A stretch of DNA of 64,000 bases from Paenibacillus paeoniae (GTDB lineage Bacteria; Bacillota; Bacilli; Paenibacillales; Paenibacillaceae), in NCBI RefSeq assembly GCF_003388735.1, contig NZ_QUBQ01000001.1:2294001-2358000 (forward strand). The letters run 5' to 3'. Position 1 is the first letter of the stretch. Each line of letters begins with the position of its first letter. Of the stretch, positions 18,524-27,859 are shown one piece after another. The position numbers and the translations under genes are program-made. Under the pieces are notes generated by a model. That model was given only the letters and a program-made list of their open reading frames with translations. It ran no database searches and had not been told where the DNA came from.

Positions 18524-18570
18524 TTTTGCCCGCCTTATGTCTAGTCCCTCCCTTACTATCGCTAGCGAAC

Positions 18571-18623
18571 AATAAACCTCCGGCGAAGCTGCCTAATGCA
18601 GCTTCACCGGAGGTTTATTTGTT
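18571..18623. terminator. Bidirectional terminator
   Basis: A very long stem (AATAAACCTCCGG with CCGGAGGTTTATT, inner GAAGCTGC/GCAGCTT) lies between the PCYCGC gene and the convergent (p)ppGpp synthetase. Confidence 0.85.
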
Positions 18624-18628
18624 GCTTC

Positions 18629-19435
18629 TTAATCGCTTGCGCTGCTCTTCTTCGCCTTTGTAATGGACATGCTGATGTCCCCGGCCAATGCTGACAGCCC
18701 GGCGTAATCTTCTTGCTCGAAGAGCTCATTAAATTTCATCTGGAACTGGGCAGCCTCACGAATGCGATGATAGAAGTACAAATCCTGAATGCCGCTTAAC
18801 ACACGCGATACGACATTGGATTGCTCTTCGAATTCCGTCTGCGCGTCGAGTATCTCCTTGCGGATGCTCGTCATCTCGGTATCGAGCTGGAATGCGGCCT
18901 CTGCTGCTTTCTTGAGGCGGATACGCACTTCGTCGGGCAAGCTTTCCTTAAATTTATAATGAAGGGAATGCTCAATCGTCGCCCAGAAATTCATCGCGAG
19001 CGTCCGTATCTGGATTTCCGCCAGTACGTCCATCGAACCAAGCGCAGTCTGCACCGGGTATTTCACGATCATGTGGTAGCTCCGATAACCGCTATCCTTG
19101 AAATTCGTAATATAATCTTTTTCGTATACCAATTGAAGGTCTTTGCGATTGCGGATTAGTTCCGCTACGCGGCGAATATCATCTACGAATTGACACATAA
19201 TCCGTATGCCTGCAATATCCTCGATTCCGGTATCAAGCTGATCAGACGCTACGCCAAGCCGTCTGGCCTTCTCCAAAATACTGGACACGCGCTTGACTCG
19301 TCCTGTTACAAATTCGATCGGCGCATAAGCTTCTCTCAGCTTAAGCTCCGCCCGCATCGTCTTGAATTTGACTTTCAATTCCTCTACTGCTTGTTCGTAA
19401 GGCTGTAAAAATAGACTCCAGTCTCGTCCGTCCAT
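18629..19435 (-). CDS. Small (p)ppGpp synthetase (RelQ/YjbM-like)
   Basis: A 268-residue RelA/SpoT-type nucleotidyl-pyrophosphotransferase without the HD hydrolase, TGS or ACT domains. It is therefore a synthetase-only alarmone enzyme using ATP and GTP/GDP. The synthetase signature is clear: DIAGIRIMCQFVDDI, DSGYRSYHMIVKYP and EIQIRTLAMNFWATIEH, with the catalytic Glu in EIQIRT. It is longer than the roughly 210-residue Bacillus RelQ because of a C-terminal helical tail. ATG 19435 follows AGGAGG; the frame is open upstream but would enter pyrD. It lies 17 bases after pyrD. Confidence 0.9.
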   Translation of the reverse strand: MDGRDWSLFLQPYEQAVEELKVKFKTMRAELKLREAYAPIEFVTGRVKRVSSILEKARRLGVASDQLDTGIEDIAGIRIMCQFVDDIRRVAELIRNRKDLQLVYEKDYITNFKDSGYRSYHMIVKYPVQTALGSMDVLAEIQIRTLAMNFWATIEHSLHYKFKESLPDEVRIRLKKAAEAAFQLDTEMTSIRKEILDAQTEFEEQSNVVSRVLSGIQDLYFYHRIREAAQFQMKFNELFEQEDYAGLSALAGDISMSITKAKKSSASD

Positions 19436-19452
19436 CCGGCCGCCTCCTGTTT

Positions 19453-20559
19453 CTAACGATGATCTGCGCCCACTGCTTCGGCAATATGACGGTAGCCGTC
19501 CTTGCGCAAACATTCCCTCAGTCCGTTTGTCAGCTCTCTCAACAAACCAGGACCCTTATAGATTAATGCTGTATAAATCTCTACCAGCGAAGCTCCTGCG
19601 CGAATTTTATCGTATGCGTCCTGAGCAGTAAAAATGCCGCCGGAACCAATAATCGGCAGTTGCCCACCCGTCTGGCGATAAACAGAACGTATGACTTCCG
19701 TCGAACGCTCCTTCAGCGGCAAGCCGCTAAGACCGCCAGTTTCCCTCGCATGGCTATGAGTGAGCCCTTCACGGGACAACGTGGTATTCGTCGCAATGAT
19801 ACCTGCAACCTTGCTTTCTATGATCGATGCAACCGTATGCGTGAGCTGATCCTCCGACATATCCGGCGCAATCTTCACCAACACGCTCTTCGGTTTCCCT
19901 CCGCGAGCGACAGCCTGCGTATTCATCTCGTCCATAACGGCGGCCAGGAGCTTCTTCAGCTCGTCGCCGTGCTGCAAGTCGCGCAAGCCTTGCGTATTCG
20001 GCGAGCTGATATTGACGACGAAGAAATCGCCATAGTCATACAGAGTCCGAATACAAGATTGATAGTCCTCATGCGCCAGCTCGTTAGGCGTCACCTTATT
20101 CTTGCCGATATTGACAGCGATCGGAACCCGGTGGATTTTACGCTTCGCCAAGGATTCCGCCATCGCCGCCGCGCCTTCGTTGTTAAAGCCCATCCGATTG
20201 ATTAATGCTTCATCAGGCGGCAGACGGAACAGTCTTGGCTGATCATTGCCGGCTTGTCCCTTAGGCGTCACGGTGCCTACTTCCGCAAAGCCGAATCCGA
20301 TGCTGGAGAAGCCGTCTGGCGCTTTACCGTTCTTGTCCAGTCCTGCTGCAAGACCAACCGGATGCGGAAAACGAAGCCCGAACAGCTCTGTGCTCAGCTC
20401 AGGAGATTCCGATACGCCGTACATGGCATTCATAATGCCGGTCATACCTGGAATCTTGCTCCCTGTAGCCAAGCCGTCGATGACCAGGTGGTGAGCCTTC
20501 TCCGGGTCCATTTTGAAGAAAATAGGTTTAAGTATAGATGAATAAAGCAATGCTTTCAC
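19453..20559 (-). CDS. pyrD: Dihydroorotate dehydrogenase (quinone), class 2
   Basis: A 368-residue flavoenzyme oxidising dihydroorotate to orotate with membrane quinone. Class 2 is shown by the N-terminal amphipathic helical extension (MDPEKAHHLVIDGL), absent in class 1, and by the catalytic Ser in NISSPNTQGLRDLQ. The FMN-binding segments AAGLDKNG and GSGGIFTAQDA are present. Translation seems to begin at GTG 20559, with a purine-rich GGAACGGA directly ahead. It stands outside a pyr operon and is followed by the alarmone synthetase gene. Confidence 0.95.
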   Translation of the reverse strand: MKALLYSSILKPIFFKMDPEKAHHLVIDGLATGSKIPGMTGIMNAMYGVSESPELSTELFGLRFPHPVGLAAGLDKNGKAPDGFSSIGFGFAEVGTVTPKGQAGNDQPRLFRLPPDEALINRMGFNNEGAAAMAESLAKRKIHRVPIAVNIGKNKVTPNELAHEDYQSCIRTLYDYGDFFVVNISSPNTQGLRDLQHGDELKKLLAAVMDEMNTQAVARGGKPKSVLVKIAPDMSEDQLTHTVASIIESKVAGIIATNTTLSREGLTHSHARETGGLSGLPLKERSTEVIRSVYRQTGGQLPIIGSGGIFTAQDAYDKIRAGASLVEIYTALIYKGPGLLRELTNGLRECLRKDGYRHIAEAVGADHR

Positions 20560-20738
20560 TCCGTTCCGCTATGTATGCTCTAACGAACAGTTTATCCCTT
20601 TTAGAGCAAAAAGAAAAGAGCTCGCGTAAGGAGACGCAAGCTTCAATTAGCTGAGTTGTATTGCGGCTTTGGACGAAAACGATTACAATATATGCATATG
20701 AAGCAACAAAGAAATCCGATAAAGAAAGGTTGATTGAG

Positions 20739-20879
20739 ATGGGCGCAGCCAAAAGAAAGCCAGCCACATTGAAAGCAAAACCGAAGGAAGAAGGAAACAA
20801 GAAGGCGTTGATCTGGATCGCATCCATCGTAGGAGTCGTATTCGTTGCGGTCGCGGCTCTTCTTGTTGTCACTTCGTAA
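20739..20879 (+). CDS. Small single-pass membrane protein (46 residues)
   Basis: A basic N-terminal half (MGAAKRKPATLKAKPKEEG) is followed by one transmembrane helix (LIWIASIVGVVFVAVAALLVV). ATG 20739 has AGAAAGG about 9 bases ahead; the frame is open upstream to 20661 but without a good site. No family was recognised. It is convergent with the L,D-transpeptidase gene, ending 7 bases from its stop, and is divergent from pyrD. Confidence 0.62.
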   Translation: MGAAKRKPATLKAKPKEEGNKKALIWIASIVGVVFVAVAALLVVTS

Positions 20880-20886
20880 GCTTTGC

Positions 20887-22266
20887 TTACGTCAACCATT
20901 GATACACTTTAGCGGGATTGGTCTCGTTCTGCCGCGGCTCCAGCTTGAATCGTTCAGCTGATGGCTTCGCGTCTGACGGGAGCGTCCCGTTTTTAATTTT
21001 CACTGCCGTTCCAAGCGGCACCATATCGAAGAGCTCCTCTACATCGCCCTTCTTCATCCGTATGCAGCCAAGCGATTTGTCCTTGCCGATGCTGTCCGGA
21101 TCATCCGTTCCGTGAATGGCGTACAACGTCCCCGATAACGTCATGCCTCTGCTGCCGAACATACCGTCATCCGTGCCGTTGGGATCTCGTACTTTCTCAC
21201 TAATATAAAAATTACCTTCCGGCGTCCTCTCTCCTCCCAGCCCAACCTCGTAGCTGCGAATGACCATTTTGTCCTGTACAACGGCAAGACGATAATTAGA
21301 GACATCGATTACAATCTCCAGCGGCTTGCCCCACTCTGCCTGATAGATGCCATTGGTTCCGATAGCGGCCTCTTTCTGAATGTCTTTCTTCCCTATGCCT
21401 TGGCTATCATCGCCCGATTCTGACTTTCCATTTAAAACCTGCCTATCCACTAGTTTTGCCAGAACATAAGGGAACCATTCTTTCATACCCTCGCCTTCTC
21501 CTGACAATACATTATGCGGATAAGGACGGATCAGATCATCCAACTTCTGCGGCCACTTCCCGTAGAGCCGATAATAATGATGAATACCGCTTGCCAGCGT
21601 CCAGTGCATCTCTTGGGTTTCACGCCATTCTCCGAACTGCTTTTTTACGCCGCTAGTTTCACCAGGCTCGCACAGGCATGAATCCCGATCCAGCATGGAC
21701 AAGGCAGAGCGACCTCCTCCTTCTTTGGTCGAGGACAAGAGAAATCGGGAATGACCGTTCCACTGCCTCCAGCCTTCCTTCTCTTCCAGCCGTACAGCCA
21801 GCGACTGCTTGGGAGCCTCTCCTCCTGCAGCTATAATGGCATTCATCGCATAGCCGATAGGCTTGCTCTCCTTCTGGGGCACAAATACGACGCCAAGTTC
21901 TGGCGCGTGCCTGTTCGCAGAATCAGTGGGTGAATCTTGCGGCGGCTTATGCCAATAAGTGTTGAGAGGCAGCAGCAACGCAATCAGGAGCAACGGAATC
22001 GCCGCCAGCACGATTTTCCATACCAGCCGCTTTTTCTTCTGCTGCTTGTTCCATTCCTTGAGTTCTTCTAGCTGCTGCTCGGCAAGTGGATGTGTCTCCT
22101 GCTCGAACGCTTCATAGATGTCGCCCGCCTGTATAAAACAATAATTAGCCTTGCTTTCCTTGCCCGCTTGCAAATAATGCTTCCCGAGCAAGTACCATCC
22201 CATCTTGTTGTCAGGATGCTGCTTTACGAATTGCTTCAGATAAATGATATCCTCCAGCTTATCCAT
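20887..22266 (-). CDS. Membrane-anchored L,D-transpeptidase (YkuD domain)
   Basis: A 459-residue type II membrane protein. The N-terminal ~75 residues are cytoplasmic and TPR-like (LKQFVKQHPDNKMGWYLLG). One transmembrane helix lies near residues 80-102, then a linker, then a YkuD catalytic domain (about residues 325-425). Catalytic residues are visible as HGTDDPDSIG and SLGCIRMKKGDVEEL (Cys nucleophile). YkuD enzymes make 3-3 peptidoglycan cross-links or attach proteins, often in spores. The cytoplasmic TPR-like part joined to a wall enzyme is less common. The ATG follows GGAGG with 7-base spacing. Confidence 0.9.
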   Translation of the reverse strand: MDKLEDIIYLKQFVKQHPDNKMGWYLLGKHYLQAGKESKANYCFIQAGDIYEAFEQETHPLAEQQLEELKEWNKQQKKKRLVWKIVLAAIPLLLIALLLPLNTYWHKPPQDSPTDSANRHAPELGVVFVPQKESKPIGYAMNAIIAAGGEAPKQSLAVRLEEKEGWRQWNGHSRFLLSSTKEGGGRSALSMLDRDSCLCEPGETSGVKKQFGEWRETQEMHWTLASGIHHYYRLYGKWPQKLDDLIRPYPHNVLSGEGEGMKEWFPYVLAKLVDRQVLNGKSESGDDSQGIGKKDIQKEAAIGTNGIYQAEWGKPLEIVIDVSNYRLAVVQDKMVIRSYEVGLGGERTPEGNFYISEKVRDPNGTDDGMFGSRGMTLSGTLYAIHGTDDPDSIGKDKSLGCIRMKKGDVEELFDMVPLGTAVKIKNGTLPSDAKPSAERFKLEPRQNETNPAKVYQWLT

Positions 22267-22360
22267 CCTAATCCCTCCGCTTGCTCTACTCTATCAAGTA
22301 TATCGGCAGAGGATTGGCTTTCTTCGATATCAATCTGGAGAAAGGTTGCAGGATGGCATC

Positions 22361-22404
22361 AAAAAAAGCTCCCTCGATCCGTCCGCGCGGTCATGAGAGA
22401 GCTT
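22361..22404 (-). terminator. Terminator after ferredoxin gene
   Basis: On the minus strand, AAGCTCTCTC pairs with GAGGGAGCTT and is followed by a run of T. Confidence 0.8.
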
Positions 22405-22428
22405 GCTGTTACTATATTCGTGCAAAGA

Positions 22429-22734
<306 letters not shown>

Positions 22735-22749
22735 TTAAAGCGTGGTTCC

Positions 22750-24036
22750 TCACTCATCAATATATAACAAACTATCGTCTTTTTGCAAGGACGTGCCTCG
22801 AATTCTCTTATTTCGGATCAGGGTAGACGGATCATCACCCAGCATGCCAGCAGTTAATACCGCATCTTCTCCGAATCTGTCGCGAAGGGCGTCCATCGCT
22901 TTCGTCAAGGCCTCCTTTCGGGGCTGTTCCTCGTAATTGAACAGGTCCAGTTGAACCGCAGTTTCGTCAGCCGGTGCCAGATTTTGCAGCGTAACGCCAA
23001 GCAAGCGAATAGGATCGCCAAACTTCCAATGTCGCAGAAACAGCTTGCGCGCTTCCATATTGATCTCTTCCGTCGACTGCGTTGGAGCTCCTAGCGTAAA
23101 GGATCTAGTAATAGTCGTCATATCCGGACGACGGATCGTAATTTGAACAGTGGACGCAACAAGCTTCTGACGCCTGAGTCTTCTTGCGGTCTGATCAGAC
23201 AAATTGAGCAATACTCGAAAAACGTCGTCCTGTTCTGTCAAATCATTCGGAAGTGTTGTGGTATGACCGATTGACTTGCTCTGTTCGCGGTTCGGATTGA
23301 CGGGCGAATGATCAATGCCGTGAGCGGCAGACTTCATCCAGGCGCCCATAACTCCGAATTGCTTAATCAGCAGCGCTTCATCCGTATTGGCCAACTGACC
23401 GATGGTTCCTATATTCATCTTCGAGAGCTTGTCGGCGGTTTTCCCCCCAATGCCAAACAGGTTGCTGCACGGCTTATCCCATAATAAGTTCGGTACATCC
23501 CGTAAGCGGAGGACGGTCAGTCCCATAGGCTTCTTCATATCCGATCCCATCTTGGCGAGAAGTTTGTTAGGCGCAAGACCGATGGAGCAAGGCAGCTGCC
23601 ACTCCGACTTGATCCTTCTTTGCAGAGATTCCGCGATATCCATAGGTGTCCCAAGCAGCTTAGATCCTGTAATATCCATATAGCACTCGTCGATCGACAC
23701 CGGCTCCACGAGCGGAGTAAACTGCCTTGCGATACTCATGAATCCCTGCGAATACTTCCGGTACAGATTAAAGTCTGGCTTGATGAGCAGAAGCTCCGGA
23801 CATATGCGAGTAGCCTGCCTAACATTCATCCCCGTCTTGATGCCCCTCTTCCTGGCCGCATAAGAGCAGGTTACGATGATCCCCTTGCGCTGTTCCACGC
23901 TGCCGGATACAGCAGTAGGCTTATCCTTATAATATTCCGGCTCTTCTGCTTCATGCACAGAACAATAAAACGCGTTCATATCCAAATGAATAATAACCCG
24001 ACCTTTAGCCGGATAATGATCCTTCACATCGCTCAT
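22750..24036 (-). CDS. dinB: DNA polymerase IV (Y-family, DinB)
   Basis: A 428-residue translesion polymerase. Catalytic acidic residues appear in HLDMNAFYCSVH (Asp19) and SIDECYMD. The YSQGFM palm segment, the DNA-binding helix-hairpin-helix region (LFGIGGKTADKLSKMNIGTIGQL) and the little-finger domain follow. The start is supported by GAGGT 8 bases ahead. No LexA box of the Bacillus CGAACNNNNGTTCG type was noticed near the start. The C-terminal tail beyond the little finger (QLDLFNYEEQ) includes a QLDLF beta-clamp binding motif. Confidence 0.95.
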   Translation of the reverse strand: MSDVKDHYPAKGRVIIHLDMNAFYCSVHEAEEPEYYKDKPTAVSGSVEQRKGIIVTCSYAARKRGIKTGMNVRQATRICPELLLIKPDFNLYRKYSQGFMSIARQFTPLVEPVSIDECYMDITGSKLLGTPMDIAESLQRRIKSEWQLPCSIGLAPNKLLAKMGSDMKKPMGLTVLRLRDVPNLLWDKPCSNLFGIGGKTADKLSKMNIGTIGQLANTDEALLIKQFGVMGAWMKSAAHGIDHSPVNPNREQSKSIGHTTTLPNDLTEQDDVFRVLLNLSDQTARRLRRQKLVASTVQITIRRPDMTTITRSFTLGAPTQSTEEINMEARKLFLRHWKFGDPIRLLGVTLQNLAPADETAVQLDLFNYEEQPRKEALTKAMDALRDRFGEDAVLTAGMLGDDPSTLIRNKRIRGTSLQKDDSLLYIDE

Positions 24037-24158
24037 GGCTCTCTACCTCACCTGAATTTCAAAAATGCGTATATCCGTTCCCCTTTTAACCAGCATATAA
24101 TTGATAATGAGCCAAGTCAATGCGAAGAAGTTCCGTGAAAAATATAACATTCCCCCTC

Positions 24159-24185
24159 CACTTTAAATAGATAAAGTGTTATAAT
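24159..24185 (+). promoter_or_regulatory. Palindrome abutting a TATAAT upstream of citramalate synthase
   Basis: A perfect inverted repeat CACTTTA-N6-TAAAGTG (24159-24178) is followed after one base by TATAAT (24180-24185), about 50 bases before the cimA start. The palindrome covers the spacer and -35 area, as a repressor operator would. No good -35 hexamer is visible. Confidence 0.4.
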
Positions 24186-24235
24186 AATAAATTATGATTT
24201 GTATTGGCTATCAGTGAAGGAGGCGTCATCCAGAA

Positions 24236-25849
24236 ATGTCCGCTAACATCTCAATCTTTGACACGACGCTGCGTGACGGAACACAAGGAGAAGGCATCAG
24301 CCTGTCCGCAGACGACAAATTGAAAATTGCCCTGAAGCTGGACGCTTTGGGCGTTCATTATATTGAAGGCGGGAATCCGGGCAGCAACAGCAAGGATATC
24401 GAGTTTTTCCAACGCGTCAAGTCGCTTAACCTGAATGCGCGCATTACGGCTTTCGGCAGCACGCGCCGCAAGCATTCCGTCGCGGAACATGATGCGAGCC
24501 TGCTGCGTATCGTGGAATCCGGTGTGCCGGCAGCGACACTTGTCGGCAAGGCTTGGGATTTTCACGTACACACCGCGCTGCAGACTACGCTTGAAGAAAA
24601 TCTCGCCATGATTTATGATTCCTTTGCATTTCTGAAGCAGAACGGCATGGAGGCGATGTATGACGCCGAACATTTCTTCGACGGCTACAAGCACAATCCA
24701 GAGTATGCGCTAGCGGCACTTCGCAAAGCTCAAGATGCCGGAGCAGACTGGCTCGTTCTTTGTGATACGAACGGCGGTACGCTGCCGAGCGAAATTCATG
24801 AGATCGTCTCCCGGGTTAGATCGGAGCTCACCGCCTCCATCGGCATTCACACCCACAACGACTGCGAGCTTGCCGTTGCCAACACGCTGTCCGCAGTACA
24901 GGCTGGGGCACGTCAGGTACAGGGCACTATTAACGGCTATGGCGAGCGTTGCGGCAACGCAAATCTATGCTCCATCATTCCGAATCTGCAGATCAAGATG
25001 GGCTACAACTGCCTGCCTGAAGAGCAGCTGCGCACGCTGACTAACACGGCACGCTATGTAAGCGAGATCGCGAATGTCCATATGCCTGTCGGTCAGGCTT
25101 ATGTCGGCAATGCTGCGTTCGCCCATAAGGGCGGCATCCATGTATCGGCTATTATGAAGGATTCCAAAACGTACGAGCATATCCAGCCTGAGCTGGTAGG
25201 CAACAAGCAGCGGATTCTTGTCTCGGAGCTTGCCGGTCAAAGCAACATCATCTCCAAAGCTCATGAGCTTGGTCTTGATGTCAATACAAATAACGAGAAG
25301 ACGAAGCAAATTATGGAGCAGATCAAAGAGCTGGAGCATCAAGGCTACCAATTCGAAGGAGCGGATGCTTCTCTTGAGCTTTTGCTTCGCGAAGCCTTCA
25401 CCGATTTGAAGGAAATCTTTACGGTGGAATCGTTTAAAATGCATATGGAAAAATCGAACGGCGTGATGATCTCCGAAGCGATCGTCAAGATCAATGTGGA
25501 CGGTCAGCAAGTGTATACGGCAGCTGAAGGAAACGGTCCAGTCAATGCGCTCGACAATGCACTGCGCAAAGCGCTCGTTCAATTTTATCCAAAGATTGAG
25601 CAGGTCCATCTGTCCGATTACAAGGTACGCGTCATTGACGAGAAGGACGCAACGGCGGCCAAGGTGCGCGTACTGGTTGAATCAACAGGACTGGACAATA
25701 CATGGAGTACAGTCGGCGTCTCCAGCAACGTAATCGAGGCCAGCTGGGAGGCCTTGCTTGGAAGCATCCGGTATGCGCTGCTAAGCATGGACAAAGTGGG
25801 TAACGGACTTCCCGACACCCACGAGCGACTCGGTCTAATCAACCATTAA
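24236..25849 (+). CDS. cimA: (R)-citramalate synthase
   Basis: A 537-residue DRE-TIM enzyme condensing pyruvate and acetyl-CoA to citramalate, a threonine-independent route to 2-oxobutyrate and isoleucine. The N-terminal HMGL-like barrel starts with FDTTLRDGTQGEGISLS. It carries the metal His pair in GIHTHNDCELAVAN and the CimA-type GYGERCGNANL stretch. A linker and a C-terminal LeuA-dimer regulatory domain follow (residues ~400-530). CimA is distinguished from LeuA by the RDGTQGEG signature and the length. The ATG follows GGAGG. No leu or ilv genes are adjacent. Confidence 0.93.
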   Translation: MSANISIFDTTLRDGTQGEGISLSADDKLKIALKLDALGVHYIEGGNPGSNSKDIEFFQRVKSLNLNARITAFGSTRRKHSVAEHDASLLRIVESGVPAATLVGKAWDFHVHTALQTTLEENLAMIYDSFAFLKQNGMEAMYDAEHFFDGYKHNPEYALAALRKAQDAGADWLVLCDTNGGTLPSEIHEIVSRVRSELTASIGIHTHNDCELAVANTLSAVQAGARQVQGTINGYGERCGNANLCSIIPNLQIKMGYNCLPEEQLRTLTNTARYVSEIANVHMPVGQAYVGNAAFAHKGGIHVSAIMKDSKTYEHIQPELVGNKQRILVSELAGQSNIISKAHELGLDVNTNNEKTKQIMEQIKELEHQGYQFEGADASLELLLREAFTDLKEIFTVESFKMHMEKSNGVMISEAIVKINVDGQQVYTAAEGNGPVNALDNALRKALVQFYPKIEQVHLSDYKVRVIDEKDATAAKVRVLVESTGLDNTWSTVGVSSNVIEASWEALLGSIRYALLSMDKVGNGLPDTHERLGLINH

Positions 25850-25854
25850 GCAAC

Positions 25855-25907
25855 CAAAAAAGCTGTCTCTCCGGATGCCATTCGGCAGCGGGAGAGACAG
25901 CTTTTTT
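25855..25907. terminator. Bidirectional terminator between cimA and ResA-like gene
   Basis: AAGCTGTCTCTCC pairs with GGGAGAGACAGCTT, flanked by A and T runs between convergent genes. Confidence 0.88.
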
Positions 25908-26436
25908 ATATCCATTTCTGAATCAGTCGTTCCCATTCCTCATAGGTAATGACTCCGTTAATTCGTTCACGAATGACACCGTCGGCATCGATCAAGAAGC
26001 TTGTCGGGAACGTCGTCACCTTATATTGCTTCGTTACATCTCCGGGACGGTCCATCAGAATCGGAAACGTAAATTCATGATCATCCACAAACTTGCGCGC
26101 CGCGCGCTCCTTGTCATACTTCGTAGCGTTCACTCCGTACAACACCATACGATCACCATAATTCTCATGAAGTTTCTGGAGATCAGGCGCTTCCAATTCG
26201 CATGGGCCGCACCATGACGCCCAGAAGTTGACGAAAATTAGCTTGTCGCTTTTGCCCCCAATTTCAATGGGCTCATCCTCCAGATCGGGCAGTTCGAACG
26301 CTTCTGCGACAAAGCCGGCTTTGGGCTTGAAATCAGGTGAAGACAAAGCTTCAGAGGCATCGTCTTGATTATATTGATACACGGCCAGGCCAGCGAAAAA
26401 TATGGCGATAATCGTTAATGCTGCAATTTTTCTCAT
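25906..26436 (-). CDS. ResA/TlpA-type thiol-disulfide oxidoreductase
   Basis: A 176-residue protein with an N-terminal signal anchor (residues 3-20) and an extracytoplasmic thioredoxin fold. The redox motif is WCGPC (Cys76, Cys79) in NFWASWCGPCELE, with the cis-Pro in TTFPTSFLID. ResA-like proteins reduce apocytochrome c or other wall-side thiols. No ccs/res cytochrome genes are adjacent, so the substrate is open. The start follows AAGGGAA. Confidence 0.9.
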   Translation of the reverse strand: MRKIAALTIIAIFFAGLAVYQYNQDDASEALSSPDFKPKAGFVAEAFELPDLEDEPIEIGGKSDKLIFVNFWASWCGPCELEAPDLQKLHENYGDRMVLYGVNATKYDKERAARKFVDDHEFTFPILMDRPGDVTKQYKVTTFPTSFLIDADGVIRERINGVITYEEWERLIQKWI

Positions 26437-26570
26437 GTGGGTTCCCTTCGCTTCCTCTTCATTGGTAATGGCATAATGCCTTCATCGTATCATGCGTCGT
26501 ATGGAAGCTCAATACAGTGGGCAAATTAGCCATAAATCCGTCACCATTCCTGAAATCCCGGAGGTTAACT

Positions 26571-27785
26571 ATGGCTCAGCCCAAATGGCTGCAATACGCG
26601 GCATTCGCAAGCGTACCGCTCGTACTCGTACTGGGCAACTCTATGCTAGTCCCCATCCTGCCGGATATGGCCAAAGCCATGAATATAAGCGAGCTGCAAT
26701 CCAGCCTCGTTATTACCCTATTTTCGGTATCTGCGGGGCTGTTCATACCTGTTATCGGGTATTTATCTGATCGGATGAAACGAAAGGCCGTTATTCTCCC
26801 TTCTCTCGCCGTCTACGGCGCAGCCGGAATTCTTGCAGGACTCGGAGCCGTATGGCATTCTTATCCGACACTTGTCGTCGCTAGGATCATTCAGGGTATG
26901 GCTGCGGCGGGCACAGCCCCCATCGCCATGGCACTCGTAGGAGATCTGTACAAGGATGGTGAAGAAAGTGAAGCGCTTGGGCTGATTGAAGCATCCAACG
27001 GTTTTGGCAAAGTCATTAGTCCCATCCTGGGCTCCCTGCTTGGCCTCTGGACTTGGTATGCGCCTTTCTTCGCTTTCCCGTTCTTCTGCGCTGCTGCCTT
27101 CGCGGCAGTCTTGTGGCTAATCCGAGAGCCTGAACAAAACAAGAAAAGTATACCGCTTAGGCAATATCTGCAGGGTATGGGCAAGATTTTTCGAAGCCAT
27201 GGCAAATGGCTCATCACGGCCTATTTATCGGGATCGCTTGGCCTGTTTATCCTGTTCGGCATGTTGTTCTATCTGTCGGATATGATGGAGAAACCTCCGC
27301 TGTCAATTGATGGGGTTGCCAAAGGAGGAGTCCTCGCTATTCCGCTTCTCGGGCTAGTCATCTCCGCTTATACAACAGGCCGCTTGATCAAGCAAAATAA
27401 AGAGCTTATGCGTAAAGTGATGTTGACCGGACTGTCTGTTGTCGTCGTATCGCTAGTAGCCGCATCGATCTGGCATGCCCTATTCTATGTATTGATCAGC
27501 TTTATTACGTTATGCAGCATCGGCACAGGCTTATTGCTTCCGTGCCTCAATACGCTCATTACAGGAGCTGTGGACCAGTCACATCGCGGCATGATCACAT
27601 CCTTATACAATTGTTTACGATTTCTCGGCGTGGCAGCAGGGCCCCCTCTTATAAGCTGGGCTGCAGACCGCTCTGTTACATGGCTGTTTATCGCCCTTAC
27701 CATTCTCAGCTCAGTTGTCCTGTTTGGCATCGTCCGCTATATTCGCCCTGGGGAGACGAAGACAAGATCAGTTTCATCTCCATGA
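26571..27785 (+). CDS. MFS efflux transporter (DHA1-like)
   Basis: A 404-residue protein with twelve transmembrane helices. The first helix ends LGNSMLVPILPDMAKAM, and the conserved loop 2-3 motif A is visible as GYLSDRMKRK, followed by the motif C-like helix of antiporters. This pattern fits drug or metabolite proton antiporters; the substrate is unknown. ATG 26571, with GGAGG seven bases upstream, is preferred over a GTG at 26517. No regulator is adjacent. Confidence 0.87.
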   Translation: MAQPKWLQYAAFASVPLVLVLGNSMLVPILPDMAKAMNISELQSSLVITLFSVSAGLFIPVIGYLSDRMKRKAVILPSLAVYGAAGILAGLGAVWHSYPTLVVARIIQGMAAAGTAPIAMALVGDLYKDGEESEALGLIEASNGFGKVISPILGSLLGLWTWYAPFFAFPFFCAAAFAAVLWLIREPEQNKKSIPLRQYLQGMGKIFRSHGKWLITAYLSGSLGLFILFGMLFYLSDMMEKPPLSIDGVAKGGVLAIPLLGLVISAYTTGRLIKQNKELMRKVMLTGLSVVVVSLVAASIWHALFYVLISFITLCSIGTGLLLPCLNTLITGAVDQSHRGMITSLYNCLRFLGVAAGPPLISWAADRSVTWLFIALTILSSVVLFGIVRYIRPGETKTRSVSSP

Positions 27786-27859
27786 TTCTCTAATCTGTTC
27801 GGTATGATACAATAGGTAAAATCCTTGCAACCGGAGGTTAGGCAGCCAAGGTGATTCTA

